From Streptococcus loxodontisalivarius (GTDB lineage: Bacteria > Bacillota > Bacilli > Lactobacillales > Streptococcaceae), in the NCBI RefSeq assembly GCF_016908645.1, contig NZ_JAFBEH010000015.1:1-45359 (forward strand): DNA of 45,359 bases, written 5' to 3'. The translations under genes were made by a program, and so were the position numbers. The notes under the pieces were generated by a model. It searched no databases, was not told where the DNA came from, and worked only from the letters and a program-made list of their open reading frames with translations. The first letter of the stretch is position 1. Each line of letters opens with the position of its first letter. Positions 1-8,047 of this stretch are shown here, in pieces.

Positions 1-37
1 GACTTAACAAGACACCTCTACTTTAGCATAAAGAAAA

Positions 38-88
38 AGTAGTGAGTACTCTCTCCCGTCGGAGATTTCCTCACTACTAATCTTAGTA
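38..88. terminator. Hairpin upstream of the Rgg gene, probable terminator
   Basis: The arms AGTAGTGAG (38-46) and CTCACTACT (70-78) are perfectly complementary, with a smaller CTCC/GGAG pairing inside. On the minus strand the hairpin is followed by a T-run (complement of 30-37); on the plus strand only a looser T-rich stretch follows. It may be the terminator of a gene left of the window, or bidirectional. Confidence 0.5.
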
Positions 89-105
89 TGTTTTTCTATA
101 TTGTA

Positions 106-114
106 TGCTATTAT
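106..114 (+). promoter_or_regulatory. Extended -10 promoter of the Rgg gene
   Basis: TGC-TATTAT forms an extended -10 element about 42 nt before the start codon. No good -35 is visible. The ribosome binding site GGAGG (145-149) lies 6 nt before the ATG at 156. Confidence 0.45.
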
Positions 115-155
115 TGAGAAAATATATTCCCATATATGCGTAATGGAGGTGTGAT

Positions 156-1019
156 ATGAAAAATTTTGGAGAAATTTTTAGAACTTTTCGAGAATCAAGA
201 GGATTGCGATTAAAAGATGTTGCAAGGTCTGGTATATCAACATCTCAACTCTCTAGATTTGAGAAAGGGGAGACCGATTTAACGATATCGAAGTTTATGT
301 TTATCTTAGATGAGATTAAAATGCCGATTGATGAATTTATGTATGCTGTTCATGATTTTCATCGTGATGATTTAAATGAACTTCTGTCTAAAGTTCGACA
401 ATTTGTATCAAGTCATGATGTTGAAGGTTTAAAAAAGTTACTATACTCACAAATAGAGTCTCATTCTGAGCGAGAGAAATTTCATCAAATTAATATTATT
501 TTGTTAAAAATTCGTTTGCAAGATTTGTCTGGAGAAAGCTATTATTCAGAACAAGATTTGCTGGAATTAACAGACTATCTCTTTGGTGTTGAATATTGGG
601 GATATTATGAATTATTGATTTTTTCCAATACCCTGGATGTCTTAAAACATGATGTTTTTATGATTTTGGCTAGAGAAATGTCAAGGCGGTCTGATTTTTA
701 TAAAGAAATTCCAAATAATAGGCGCTTAATCTCTACAATGTTATTAAATGGTTATATCACTTGTATTGAGAGGGGAGCATTGCTAGATGCTTTGTATTTT
801 GAAAAGCAGTTAGACCAATGTTTCTTTATAGAAACAGAAATGTACGAACGTTTGGTATTTCAATATGCAAAAAATCTATATCGATACAAAAAAGAAAAAG
901 ATAATAAGGTAATTATTGAAATGAAGAAATGTATCGCAGCAATGAAACTTGTAGGAAGTAATCATATAGCAAAGACTTATGAAGGACATTTAGATAAAAT
1001 TTTAAGAGAAAATAGCTAG
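156..1019 (+). CDS. Rgg/MutR-family transcriptional regulator
   Basis: At 287 aa this has the usual length of the Rgg family of peptide-responsive streptococcal regulators. Residues 1-65 form an XRE-type helix-turn-helix (the stretch around SGISTSQLSRFEKGETDL is typical). The remainder is all-helical, as expected for the repeat domain that binds a short peptide pheromone. The start is set by GGAGGTGTGAT directly upstream. An MFS transporter follows 97 nt downstream on the same strand and is the most likely target. I saw no convincing short hydrophobic pheromone gene on either strand in the two flanking gaps, so an SHP partner is not established here. The region is visibly more AT-rich than the genes after 2300, which suggests accessory origin. 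Confidence 0.88.
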   Translation: MKNFGEIFRTFRESRGLRLKDVARSGISTSQLSRFEKGETDLTISKFMFILDEIKMPIDEFMYAVHDFHRDDLNELLSKVRQFVSSHDVEGLKKLLYSQIESHSEREKFHQINIILLKIRLQDLSGESYYSEQDLLELTDYLFGVEYWGYYELLIFSNTLDVLKHDVFMILAREMSRRSDFYKEIPNNRRLISTMLLNGYITCIERGALLDALYFEKQLDQCFFIETEMYERLVFQYAKNLYRYKKEKDNKVIIEMKKCIAAMKLVGSNHIAKTYEGHLDKILRENS

Positions 1020-1043
1020 TCAGCAGATATGGGAATGAAATGC

Positions 1044-1081
1044 TTGACAGATTGATTTGATGTAAAATAACTTAAGGAGTG
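1044..1081 (+). promoter_or_regulatory. Possible promoter of the MFS gene
   Basis: TTGACA in the Rgg-MFS gap is followed by the AT-rich TGTAAAATAACTT, but no -10 with ideal spacing is obvious. An AAGGAG motif (1075-1080) lies about 36 nt before the MFS ATG, too far to be its ribosome site. It sits just before a tiny GTG-started frame of four codons. Confidence 0.35.
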
Positions 1082-1116
1082 TTCATATTTTAAGTTAGCA
1101 ACACAGCGAGTCATTT

Positions 1117-2208
1117 ATGAATAAAACGTTTTTCAACCTATATGGAATGAATATATTCCTGTCTGCTTTACCATATTATTTTATAGAGATACTACTGCTG
1201 AATCATTTGGGTTTTTCTTTTACAGAAATAGCAACATTATCTGTTATTACTGAATTATTTGGCTCAGTTTTTGATATTCCTTTAAGTTTTGTCGCCGGCA
1301 AAATGGGCTATAAAAAGATTTTAGTTATATCAAATGTATTATTGATTTTAGCATTATCTTGTCTGCTATTTGGAAAATCAAATCTAGTCTATATTTCAGC
1401 TGTATTTTTTGGGTTGTCAGAATCACTATCATCAGGTGTTCTTAATGCATATAATTTTGAAATTATTGATGATGAGGTAGTTTATAAATCGTTTTTGAAA
1501 TATCTAAATACAATAAAGTATATATTTATTGCTGTTATTACGATATTGTCACCATTTTTACTAAATAGGAATGACGATTATCCACTTATTATTTCTATTG
1601 TATTTGTGGTAGTTAGTTTATTGAATTTAAGTTTTTTACCTGAGATAAAGAAGAGCTCCAGTAAGGAAAGTGACTTTTTCACGATTAAAACGATTAGTAA
1701 TATTCCATGGCATCTAATAGTGTTAGGGACAGCATTTTCAACTTTGATTATGATTAGTAATTCCTATGCAAGTATTTTTTTGAACAAACAGGGTCTATCT
1801 CTTGATTTGCTAGGAATTGTATTATTTCTATTCAATATATCTATGGCAGTGGGGAGTTATTTAAAAATTAGGTTTGAAATAAGTTTATTGTTGCCTTTAC
1901 TAGCAATTTTCATATTTTTTCAAAATAGTTTACTCCTTCAGATTATTATTTTTATAGCCATGCGTATATTGAATGCAAACTACAATAATCACTTCTATGC
2001 TAAATTTAATGTGGCAATAGAAAATAATAGAGCGGTATCATGGTCAGTCTATAATCTGTGTATTTCAATTAGTTTTATGATATCGGATTTTCTTGCAGGA
2101 ATTTTTGCAGATAGCTTTAGTATAAGGAGTAATTTCTTAATATTTGGTATCGTGGCATTTCTTTGTTTAATCGTTTATTTATCAACAACCAAAAAGCAGA
2201 ACAATTAA
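1117..2208 (+). CDS. MFS-type membrane transporter
   Basis: This 363-aa protein is very hydrophobic, with about 10-12 membrane-spanning segments. A short MFS-like loop (VAGKMGYKKILV, around residues 60-72) follows the second helix and resembles the conserved MFS motif GxxxDRxGRR in a degenerate form. The family exports small molecules or peptides using the proton gradient; the substrate cannot be read from sequence. The frame upstream of the ATG is closed by a TAG at 1096-1098 with no alternative start between, so this start is forced although its ribosome site is weak. Its position after an Rgg regulator suggests export under peptide control. Base composition is AT-rich like its neighbour. 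Confidence 0.8.
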   Translation: MNKTFFNLYGMNIFLSALPYYFIEILLLNHLGFSFTEIATLSVITELFGSVFDIPLSFVAGKMGYKKILVISNVLLILALSCLLFGKSNLVYISAVFFGLSESLSSGVLNAYNFEIIDDEVVYKSFLKYLNTIKYIFIAVITILSPFLLNRNDDYPLIISIVFVVVSLLNLSFLPEIKKSSSKESDFFTIKTISNIPWHLIVLGTAFSTLIMISNSYASIFLNKQGLSLDLLGIVLFLFNISMAVGSYLKIRFEISLLLPLLAIFIFFQNSLLLQIIIFIAMRILNANYNNHFYAKFNVAIENNRAVSWSVYNLCISISFMISDFLAGIFADSFSIRSNFLIFGIVAFLCLIVYLSTTKKQNN

Positions 2209-2212
2209 TATA

Positions 2213-2257
2213 AGGCTTGAAATCAATATTGTTGACATTTGATTTCAAGTCTTTTTT
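2213..2257 (+). terminator. Rho-independent terminator after the MFS gene
   Basis: Arms GGCTTGAAATCA (from 2214) and TGATTTCAAGTC (2240-2251) are followed by TTTTTT. It separates the Rgg-MFS unit from yunD. Confidence 0.85.
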
Positions 2258-2303
2258 GTTTTTATCTTTTCTCATCCTTTTCAAACCCACTTTTGATAGA
2301 AAG

Positions 2304-2312
2304 TGCTACAAT
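2304..2312 (+). promoter_or_regulatory. Extended -10 element of yunD
   Basis: TGC-TACAAT ends 6 nt before the ATG at 2319, so transcription should start at or next to the start codon. No -35 of standard spacing is seen; the TG extension would compensate. Confidence 0.5.
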
Positions 2313-2318
2313 GAAGGT

Positions 2319-3644
2319 ATGATTGAACAGATTCGACTCTTACATTTAAATGATTTGCATTCGCATTTTGAGCATTATCCCAAGGTCAAGCGATTCTTCG
2401 AGAGGGCTTGTCCTGATGAGATAGAGACTATTCGTCTTGATATCGGTGACAATGTGGACAAGAGCCATCCCTTGACGGCAGCAACATCAGGTCGTGCCAA
2501 TGTTCACCTGATGAATCGGTTGCAGCTTGATTTTGCGACGATTGGCAACAATGAAGGGATTGGTCTCAGTAAAGCTGAGATGAATAAACTCTATGATGAG
2601 GCTGACTTTCAGGTCTTGCTTGGCAATCTTGAGGATGGTACAGGTCAGCCTGCCTGGGCGAGTCCCTATGCCATCTATAAGACCAAGGCTGGGACTAAAA
2701 TCGCCTTTCTAGCCTACACGTTTCCTTATTATCTGACCTATCAGCCTAATGGCTGGCAGGTTCTGGACCCTTTGACCTGCCTAGAGCGTGACCTTACGAG
2801 AGAGGAAGTTGCTGAGGCAGATTTGATCGTCCTTCTCAGTCATCTAGGGCTTCCTTATGATGAAAAAATAGCAGAGCGTTTTGATCAGATTGACCTTATC
2901 ATAGGTAGTCATACCCACCACCTCTTGGAGGAAGGAGCGGTGGTCAATGGGACCTATCTGGCTGCTGCAGGTCGTTACGGTGAATATGTTGGTCAAATTG
3001 ACCTTAACTTAAAGGATGGTCAGATTGACCAGATAGAGATACTGGCACATAAGACCTCACATTTACCAAGTTTGCCAGAGGATGAGATTTGGATTGAGGA
3101 ACAAGTGAAGAGAGGTTTTGACCTTTTATCTGAGGATAAGATTTGCCAGTTTGACCATGATTTAACGCTTGAAGCGTCAGCGGATTTAACCATGAAAGCT
3201 ATGAAATCCTATGCGCAAGCTCCTTTTTGTATCATCAATTCAGGCTTGATTGTAGAGCCTTTTACCAAGGATTTGACCATGGCAGAGCTCCAAAGGTCGC
3301 TCCCTCATCAGATGCGTCTGGTTAGGTTGGAAGTGACGCTGGATGAGTTAGCAGAGATTTGTCAGGAAGTCTTTGGCAAGGAGGAGCTTCTCAGAAGTCA
3401 GCAGATCAAGGGAATGGGCTTTCGTGGAAAGATTTTTGGAAACGTTTTGACGAGTGGATTTACTTACAAAAACGGAAAAATAGTGTATAATGATAAGGTT
3501 ATAAGAAAATCAGATCGCTACAGTCTCGTTCTTGTTGATCAGTATTATTTTGCCTCTTACTTTGAGACGATTAAGTCTAAAAAGGCAGAATTACTGTTCC
3601 CAGAGCTTTTGAGAGAGTTAGTGGCGGATGATTTGCGACAGTAG
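2319..3644 (+). CDS. yunD: YunD-like metallophosphatase / 5'-nucleotidase
   Basis: This 441-aa protein has the binuclear-metal phosphoesterase motifs in order: NDLHSH (about residues 10-15), the D-x-x-DN box (DIGDNVDKSH), IGNNEG, LLSHLG, and GSHTHH around residue 198. The C-terminal half (from about residue 280) matches the 5'-nucleotidase substrate-binding domain. The family hydrolyses nucleotides or related phosphoesters. An in-frame ATG exists at 2217, but it lies inside the preceding terminator and adds a 34-residue tail unlike the family, so I place the start at 2319, where the protein begins MIEQIRLLHLNDLHSH. No secretion signal remains with that start, implying a cytoplasmic enzyme. 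yutD follows after 18 nt, probably co-transcribed. Confidence 0.85.
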   Translation: MIEQIRLLHLNDLHSHFEHYPKVKRFFERACPDEIETIRLDIGDNVDKSHPLTAATSGRANVHLMNRLQLDFATIGNNEGIGLSKAEMNKLYDEADFQVLLGNLEDGTGQPAWASPYAIYKTKAGTKIAFLAYTFPYYLTYQPNGWQVLDPLTCLERDLTREEVAEADLIVLLSHLGLPYDEKIAERFDQIDLIIGSHTHHLLEEGAVVNGTYLAAAGRYGEYVGQIDLNLKDGQIDQIEILAHKTSHLPSLPEDEIWIEEQVKRGFDLLSEDKICQFDHDLTLEASADLTMKAMKSYAQAPFCIINSGLIVEPFTKDLTMAELQRSLPHQMRLVRLEVTLDELAEICQEVFGKEELLRSQQIKGMGFRGKIFGNVLTSGFTYKNGKIVYNDKVIRKSDRYSLVLVDQYYFASYFETIKSKKAELLFPELLRELVADDLRQ

Positions 3645-3662
3645 AGTCTATGGGAGGAGTTA

Positions 3663-4304
3663 ATGAGAAAAGAAATCACGGCAGATATGTACAATTACAA
3701 CAAGTTTCCTGGTCCGCAATTTGTCTTTTTTGACGATCAGGTCAAGAGTGATGACTACCAGTTCAGACTTGTTGAAAATGTCAAAGATGCCTTTGATGCG
3801 ACTGTCTTTAGTCAGCGTTTTTCAGAAATTCTCCTCAAGTATGATTATATCGTCGGAGATTGGGGTAATGAGCAGTTGCGTTTGCGTGGTTTTTACAAGG
3901 ATCGTGCAGATATCAAGAGACTAAGCCGCATCTCGCGTCTGGAGGATTATATCAAGGAGTACTGCAACTATGGTTGTGCCTACTTTGTTCTTGAAAATGA
4001 TCAGCCGATTGAGATTGTCTTTGAAGAGGAAAAATTTCCTAAGCGCAAGCGTCGTCGTAAACCAAAGAGCAAAGCGCAGACAGAATCAGCTCAGCAGGAA
4101 CAAGTTAAGTCGAAAAGGTCTAGAAGTAAGAAACCTTCTCAGGCTAAATCTCAAGACCAGTCTCCTAAGAGTGAAGCTAAGACCTTCACTAGTAAAAAGC
4201 GCAAGCCGTCTAGAAGTCAGAAAGCTAGACCTACTAGAGAAGAAAATCAGTCAGCAAACAAGGGACAGCAGAGCTTTACCATTCGTAAGAAAAAATCTGA
4301 TTGA
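3663..4304 (+). CDS. yutD: YutD-family protein
   Basis: The first ~125 residues match the YutD (DUF1027) fold, with the characteristic YNKFPGPQF near the N-terminus and a DYIVGDWGNEQLRLRGFY segment. The remaining ~85 residues are an extremely basic, low-complexity tail rich in Lys, Arg, Ser and Gln, which could bind nucleic acid but may simply be disordered. The B. subtilis homologue is of unknown function; neighbourhood with yunD is common in Firmicutes. GGAGG lies just before the ATG. Confidence 0.8.
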   Translation: MRKEITADMYNYNKFPGPQFVFFDDQVKSDDYQFRLVENVKDAFDATVFSQRFSEILLKYDYIVGDWGNEQLRLRGFYKDRADIKRLSRISRLEDYIKEYCNYGCAYFVLENDQPIEIVFEEEKFPKRKRRRKPKSKAQTESAQQEQVKSKRSRSKKPSQAKSQDQSPKSEAKTFTSKKRKPSRSQKARPTREENQSANKGQQSFTIRKKKSD

Positions 4305-4400
4305 TTGTAAGTCTGGCGTTTTGCTAGTTTCAGAGTTGAGTACAAGCTAGGAGCGGTATAAGAGGCTAGTAGCTTAAATGCTCTTTGTATCATTGTATTC

Positions 4401-4508
4401 GAACACGCCCTAAATACTGTGTCAAAAAGATGAACATTTCCTAGACGCTTTGCGTCTTCGTCAAGTTCCCTATTTTGACTATGCCCGCTTAACGCCCTTT
4501 GTATCATT
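4401..4508. repeat. Hairpin repeat family A, copy 1 (upstream of rlmN)
   Basis: This ~108-nt element runs from GAACACGCCC (4401) to CTTTGTATCATT (4508). It has a middle stem GTCAAAA (4421-4427)/TTTTGAC (4473-4479) and an apical hairpin GACGC-TTT-GCGTC (4444-4456). A second CTCTTTGTATCATT right end lies just left of it (4381-4394), as if an earlier tandem unit had been lost. Its right end runs straight into the AGAAAGGAAGG (4509-4519) before rlmN. Confidence 0.75.
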
Positions 4509-4550
4509 AGAAAGGAAGGTCAGTCTTTGGGCTGATCTATGTAAAAAATC

Positions 4551-5645
4551 ATGTCAAACAAACCATCTATTTACGGTCTTACTCGTGATGAACTTATCGA
4601 GTGGACAATCGAGCACGGCGAGAAGAAATTCCGTGCAACACAAATTTGGGATTGGCTTTATCGCAAACGTGTTCAATCTTTCGAGGAAATGACTAACATT
4701 TCAAAAGAATTTATCGAGACTTTAAATGCTAATTTCTGCGTTAATCCATTGAAACAACGTATCGTTCAAGAGTCTAAAGATGGTACGGTTAAGTACCTCT
4801 TTGAATTGCCAGACGGTATGCTTATTGAGACTGTTTTGATGCGTCAGCACTACGGTCTTTCTGTCTGTGTGACAACTCAGGTTGGTTGTAATATCGGTTG
4901 TACCTTCTGCGCCAGCGGATTGATCAAAAAACAACGTGACCTTAACAATGGTGAAATCACTGCTCAAATCATGTTGGTTCAAAAATATTTTGACGATCGT
5001 GGTGAGGGCGAACGTGTCAGCCACGTGGTTGTTATGGGTATCGGTGAGCCATTTGATAACTACACAAATGTGCTTAAGTTCCTTCGTACAATCAATGATG
5101 ACAATGGTCTTGCCATCGGTGCCCGTCACATCACCGTTTCAACGTCAGGTCTTGCTCACAAAATCAAAGAATTTGCCAACGAAGGCGTTCAAGTTAACTT
5201 GGCGGTTTCCCTTCACGCTCCTAACAATGAGCTGCGCTCAAGCATCATGCGTATCAACCGTTCATTTCCGCTTGAGAAGCTCTTTGAAGCTATCGAGTAC
5301 TACATTGAAACGACTAACCGTCGTGTGACCTTTGAATACATCATGTTGAGTGAAGTCAATGACCACCCTGAGAATGCACAGGAGTTGGCAGACTTGACTA
5401 AGAACATTCGTAAGCTCTCTTACATCAACTTGATTCCTTACAATCCAGTTTCAGAGCACGATCAATACAGTCGTTCATCTAAAGAGCGCGTGGCTGCCTT
5501 CTACGATGTTCTTAAGAAAAATGGTGTTAACTGTGTGGTTCGTCAAGAGCACGGTACAGATATTGATGCAGCCTGCGGTCAATTGCGTTCAAACACAATG
5601 AAACGTGACCGTCAAAAAGCTGTAGCGGATGCTGCTGGTAAATAA
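4551..5645 (+). CDS. rlmN: 23S rRNA/tRNA adenine-C2 methyltransferase RlmN
   Basis: This radical-SAM enzyme methylates C2 of A2503 in 23S rRNA and of A37 in some tRNAs. The cluster motif CxxxCxxC is at Cys113, Cys117 and Cys120, and the C-terminal methyl-carrying Cys sits in the DAACGQLR motif near residue 345. Length (364 aa) is standard. The ATG at 4551 is the start consistent with family N-termini, but the nearest good Shine-Dalgarno (AAAGGAAGG) lies about 33 nt upstream, next to the end of a hairpin repeat, so translation initiation may depend on the repeat's structure. The VanZ-like gene follows after 2 nt, so the two are probably co-transcribed. Confidence 0.95.
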   Translation: MSNKPSIYGLTRDELIEWTIEHGEKKFRATQIWDWLYRKRVQSFEEMTNISKEFIETLNANFCVNPLKQRIVQESKDGTVKYLFELPDGMLIETVLMRQHYGLSVCVTTQVGCNIGCTFCASGLIKKQRDLNNGEITAQIMLVQKYFDDRGEGERVSHVVVMGIGEPFDNYTNVLKFLRTINDDNGLAIGARHITVSTSGLAHKIKEFANEGVQVNLAVSLHAPNNELRSSIMRINRSFPLEKLFEAIEYYIETTNRRVTFEYIMLSEVNDHPENAQELADLTKNIRKLSYINLIPYNPVSEHDQYSRSSKERVAAFYDVLKKNGVNCVVRQEHGTDIDAACGQLRSNTMKRDRQKAVADAAGK

Positions 5646-5647
5646 GC

Positions 5648-6148
5648 ATGGCACTCTTGCCAAAGAATCTAAGTTCAACTTGGACTAGAATCGTCTCTTG
5701 CATAGCGATAGTCTACACCCTTTTTATCTGCCTGCTCTGCTTTTCGCCACAATGGGGACTGGCTGATGGCGTTACAACACCCAATATCATTTATTGGGGG
5801 CGTTTGAGATTGCTTTTGGTACCCTTTAATTCATTGGTTAGCGCTGGACAATTAACCAGTCTTAAGGAGATTATCTGGGTCTTCGGGCAAAATCTTTCTA
5901 ACGTTTTTCTCCTCTATCCTCTAGGGCTTTGTCTGGTCTTTTTACGAAAAGAATGGCGGAGCGTCAAATCAAGTTTGCTTTACGGCTTTTTGATTAGTTT
6001 GGGGATTGAGACGGGACAGATTTTGGTAGATTTGCTCTATGATGCCAATCGTGTCTTTGAGATTGACGACCTCTGGACCAATAGTCTGGGTGTTCTCCTA
6101 GCCTATCTGACCTATCGTCTCTTAACAGGAAGTAGAAAGACTGACTAG
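5648..6148 (+). CDS. VanZ-like membrane protein
   Basis: This 166-aa protein has about four membrane helices and the VanZ-family layout: an N-terminal helix, a long loop, a conserved helix rich in Asn/Leu (QNLSNVFLLYPLGL), and a final pair around GIETGQILVDLLYDANRVFEIDDLWTNSLG. VanZ homologues are linked to teicoplanin or lipopeptide tolerance in some species, but most have no known role. It begins 2 nt after the rlmN stop, so translation is probably coupled. Confidence 0.8.
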   Translation: MALLPKNLSSTWTRIVSCIAIVYTLFICLLCFSPQWGLADGVTTPNIIYWGRLRLLLVPFNSLVSAGQLTSLKEIIWVFGQNLSNVFLLYPLGLCLVFLRKEWRSVKSSLLYGFLISLGIETGQILVDLLYDANRVFEIDDLWTNSLGVLLAYLTYRLLTGSRKTD

Positions 6149-6193
6149 GCGAGTAATTTGGCAGACAAGGCATAAGCAATCTTTGATAACTTA

Positions 6194-6201
6194 TGTTATA
6201 A
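6194..6201 (+). promoter_or_regulatory. -10 region of the ABC exporter operon
   Basis: TATAAT at 6196-6201 is preceded by TATGT, a TG-extended -10. The start codon is 95 nt downstream, leaving a leader that contains a terminator-like hairpin. Confidence 0.6.
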
Positions 6202-6224
6202 TGAGACTTATTTTAAAGAACATG

Positions 6225-6256
6225 TGAAAAAGTGACGGTCAGACGCCGTCCTTTTT
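6225..6256 (+). terminator. Terminator-like hairpin in the exporter leader
   Basis: GACGG (6233-6237) pairs with CCGTC (6245-6249), flanked by AAAAAG on the left and CTTTTTT on the right, which extend the stem. It lies between the promoter and the first exporter gene, so it could act as an attenuator or end a ~50-nt transcript. Confidence 0.6.
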
Positions 6257-6295
6257 TCTGTGATATGACTTTGGATTATTTTAGAAAGGAAAGTT

Positions 6296-8047
6296 ATGTC
6301 TATTATTAGGAAGCTTTGGTGGTTCTTCAAGCTAGAGAAGAAACGCTATATTTTGGGGATTTTGGCGCTGAGTCTGGTGTCGGTCTTGAATCTGATTCCT
6401 CCTGCGGTTATGGGGGATGTTATTGATGGTATCGATGTTAAGACTCTAACCAGCAATCAGCTTTTGCTGGATTTATTCTATCTGCTTTTGGCTGCTTTTG
6501 CCATGTATTATCTACGCTATGTCTGGCGAATGTTCATTTTGGGGACTTCATACCGTTTGGGGCAAATCATGCGTTCGCGTCTCTTTGAGCACTTCACACG
6601 TATGTCTCCGTCCTTTTATCAGAGTTATCGTACGGGTGATTTGATGGCGCATGCGACCAATGATATCAATGCATTGACTCGTCTTGCAGGTGGTGGGGTT
6701 ATGTCTGCGGTGGATGCTTCCATCACAGCTTTGGTGACCTTGATTACCATGTTTTTCTCTATTTCTTGGGAAATGACGCTGGTTGCTATTATTCCACTGC
6801 CTTTCATGGCAATTGCGACCAGCCGATTGGGTCGTAAGACCCACAAGGCTTTTGGAGATTCTCAGGCTGCCTTTTCTGAGCTTAATAATAAGGTTCAGGA
6901 ATCTGTTTCAGGGATCAAGGTGACCAAGTCCTTCGGTTATCAAGAAGAGGAGCTCCGCTCTTTCCAAGAGACCAATAAAATGACCTACAAGAAGAATATG
7001 GTAACCATGACCTACGACACGCTTTGGGATCCGATGGTTCTCCTCTTTGTCGGGGCATCTTATGCGTTGACGCTTTTGGTGGGTGGCTACATGGTTGCTC
7101 AAGGTCGTGTGACTGTCGGTCACATGGTGACTTTCATTACCTATTTGGATATGTTGGTTTGGCCTTTGCAGGCGGTTGGTTTCCTATTCAATATGATTCA
7201 GCGTGGGGATGTTTCTTACGACCGTATCAATCGTCTTTTATCTGAGGAGTCAGATATCAAGGATCCTGAAAATCCTGTCAAACCGATTGAAAATGGTCGT
7301 TTGGAATATGATATCGACAGTTTTTCATTTGAAGATGAGGAGACTTTGGCTGCTGTGCATTTTGCCCTTGAAAGAGGTCAGACACTTGGTTTGGTTGGGC
7401 AAACTGGTTCAGGTAAGACCAGTCTGGTTAAACTCCTCCTTCGTGAATACGATGTTAACAAGGGGAGTATTAAGCTCAATGGTCACGATCTTCGTGATTA
7501 CAGTTTGGAAGACCTGCGTGGTCTTATGGGCTATGTTCCTCAGGATCAGTTCCTCTTTGCGACAACAATTATGGAGAATATCCGCTTTGGTAATCCAAGT
7601 CTGTCTGAAGATCAGGTTAAAGAGGCTGCTAAATTGGCTCAGGTCTACGATGACATTGAAGCCATGCCTGCTGGCTTTGAGACCTTGATTGGTGAGAAGG
7701 GTGTTTCACTTTCAGGTGGTCAGAAGCAGCGTATTGCCATGAGTCGTGCCATGATTTTGGATCCAGATATTCTGATTTTGGATGATTCGCTTTCTGCGGT
7801 TGATGCCAAGACAGAGTATGCTATTATTGATAATCTTAAGGAAACACGTCAGGATAAGACGACGATTATCATTGCCCACCGTCTCAGTGCTGTTGTCCAT
7901 GCGGATCTGATTTTGGTTATGCAGGATGGTCGCATTCTAGAGCGTGGACGTCATGAAGACTTGATTGCTCAAGATGGCTGGTATGCGGAGACCTATGAGT
8001 CTCAACAACTTGAATTAGAAGAAGGAGGGCTAGAAGATGTCCAATAA
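6296..8047 (+). CDS. Heterodimeric ABC exporter, subunit 1 (degenerate catalytic site)
   Basis: This is a fused type IV half-transporter of 583 aa: about six membrane helices in residues 1-310 and a nucleotide-binding domain from about residue 330. Walker A is GQTGSGKT (368-375) and the signature LSGGQ (472-476). The Walker B ends in Asp496-Asp497, where most ABC proteins have Asp-Glu. The missing catalytic Glu is typical of the degenerate-site subunit of heterodimeric exporters such as LmrC, BmrC and PatA or B. Its stop overlaps the start of subunit 2 by 11 nt. These pumps usually export drugs or peptides; the substrate here is unknown. Confidence 0.88.
   Translation: MSIIRKLWWFFKLEKKRYILGILALSLVSVLNLIPPAVMGDVIDGIDVKTLTSNQLLLDLFYLLLAAFAMYYLRYVWRMFILGTSYRLGQIMRSRLFEHFTRMSPSFYQSYRTGDLMAHATNDINALTRLAGGGVMSAVDASITALVTLITMFFSISWEMTLVAIIPLPFMAIATSRLGRKTHKAFGDSQAAFSELNNKVQESVSGIKVTKSFGYQEEELRSFQETNKMTYKKNMVTMTYDTLWDPMVLLFVGASYALTLLVGGYMVAQGRVTVGHMVTFITYLDMLVWPLQAVGFLFNMIQRGDVSYDRINRLLSEESDIKDPENPVKPIENGRLEYDIDSFSFEDEETLAAVHFALERGQTLGLVGQTGSGKTSLVKLLLREYDVNKGSIKLNGHDLRDYSLEDLRGLMGYVPQDQFLFATTIMENIRFGNPSLSEDQVKEAAKLAQVYDDIEAMPAGFETLIGEKGVSLSGGQKQRIAMSRAMILDPDILILDDSLSAVDAKTEYAIIDNLKETRQDKTTIIIAHRLSAVVHADLILVMQDGRILERGRHEDLIAQDGWYAETYESQQLELEEGGLEDVQ

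Noticed and set aside
1029..1100. Short hydrophobic pheromone peptide between the Rgg and MFS genes
   Set aside because: Only MGMKCLTD and a four-codon frame exist there; neither resembles an SHP peptide.
2217..2318. Upstream in-frame extension of yunD giving a hydrophobic, signal-like N-terminus
   Set aside because: It overlaps the preceding terminator and the -10 box, has no ribosome site, and family members begin at MIEQIRLLHLNDLHSH.
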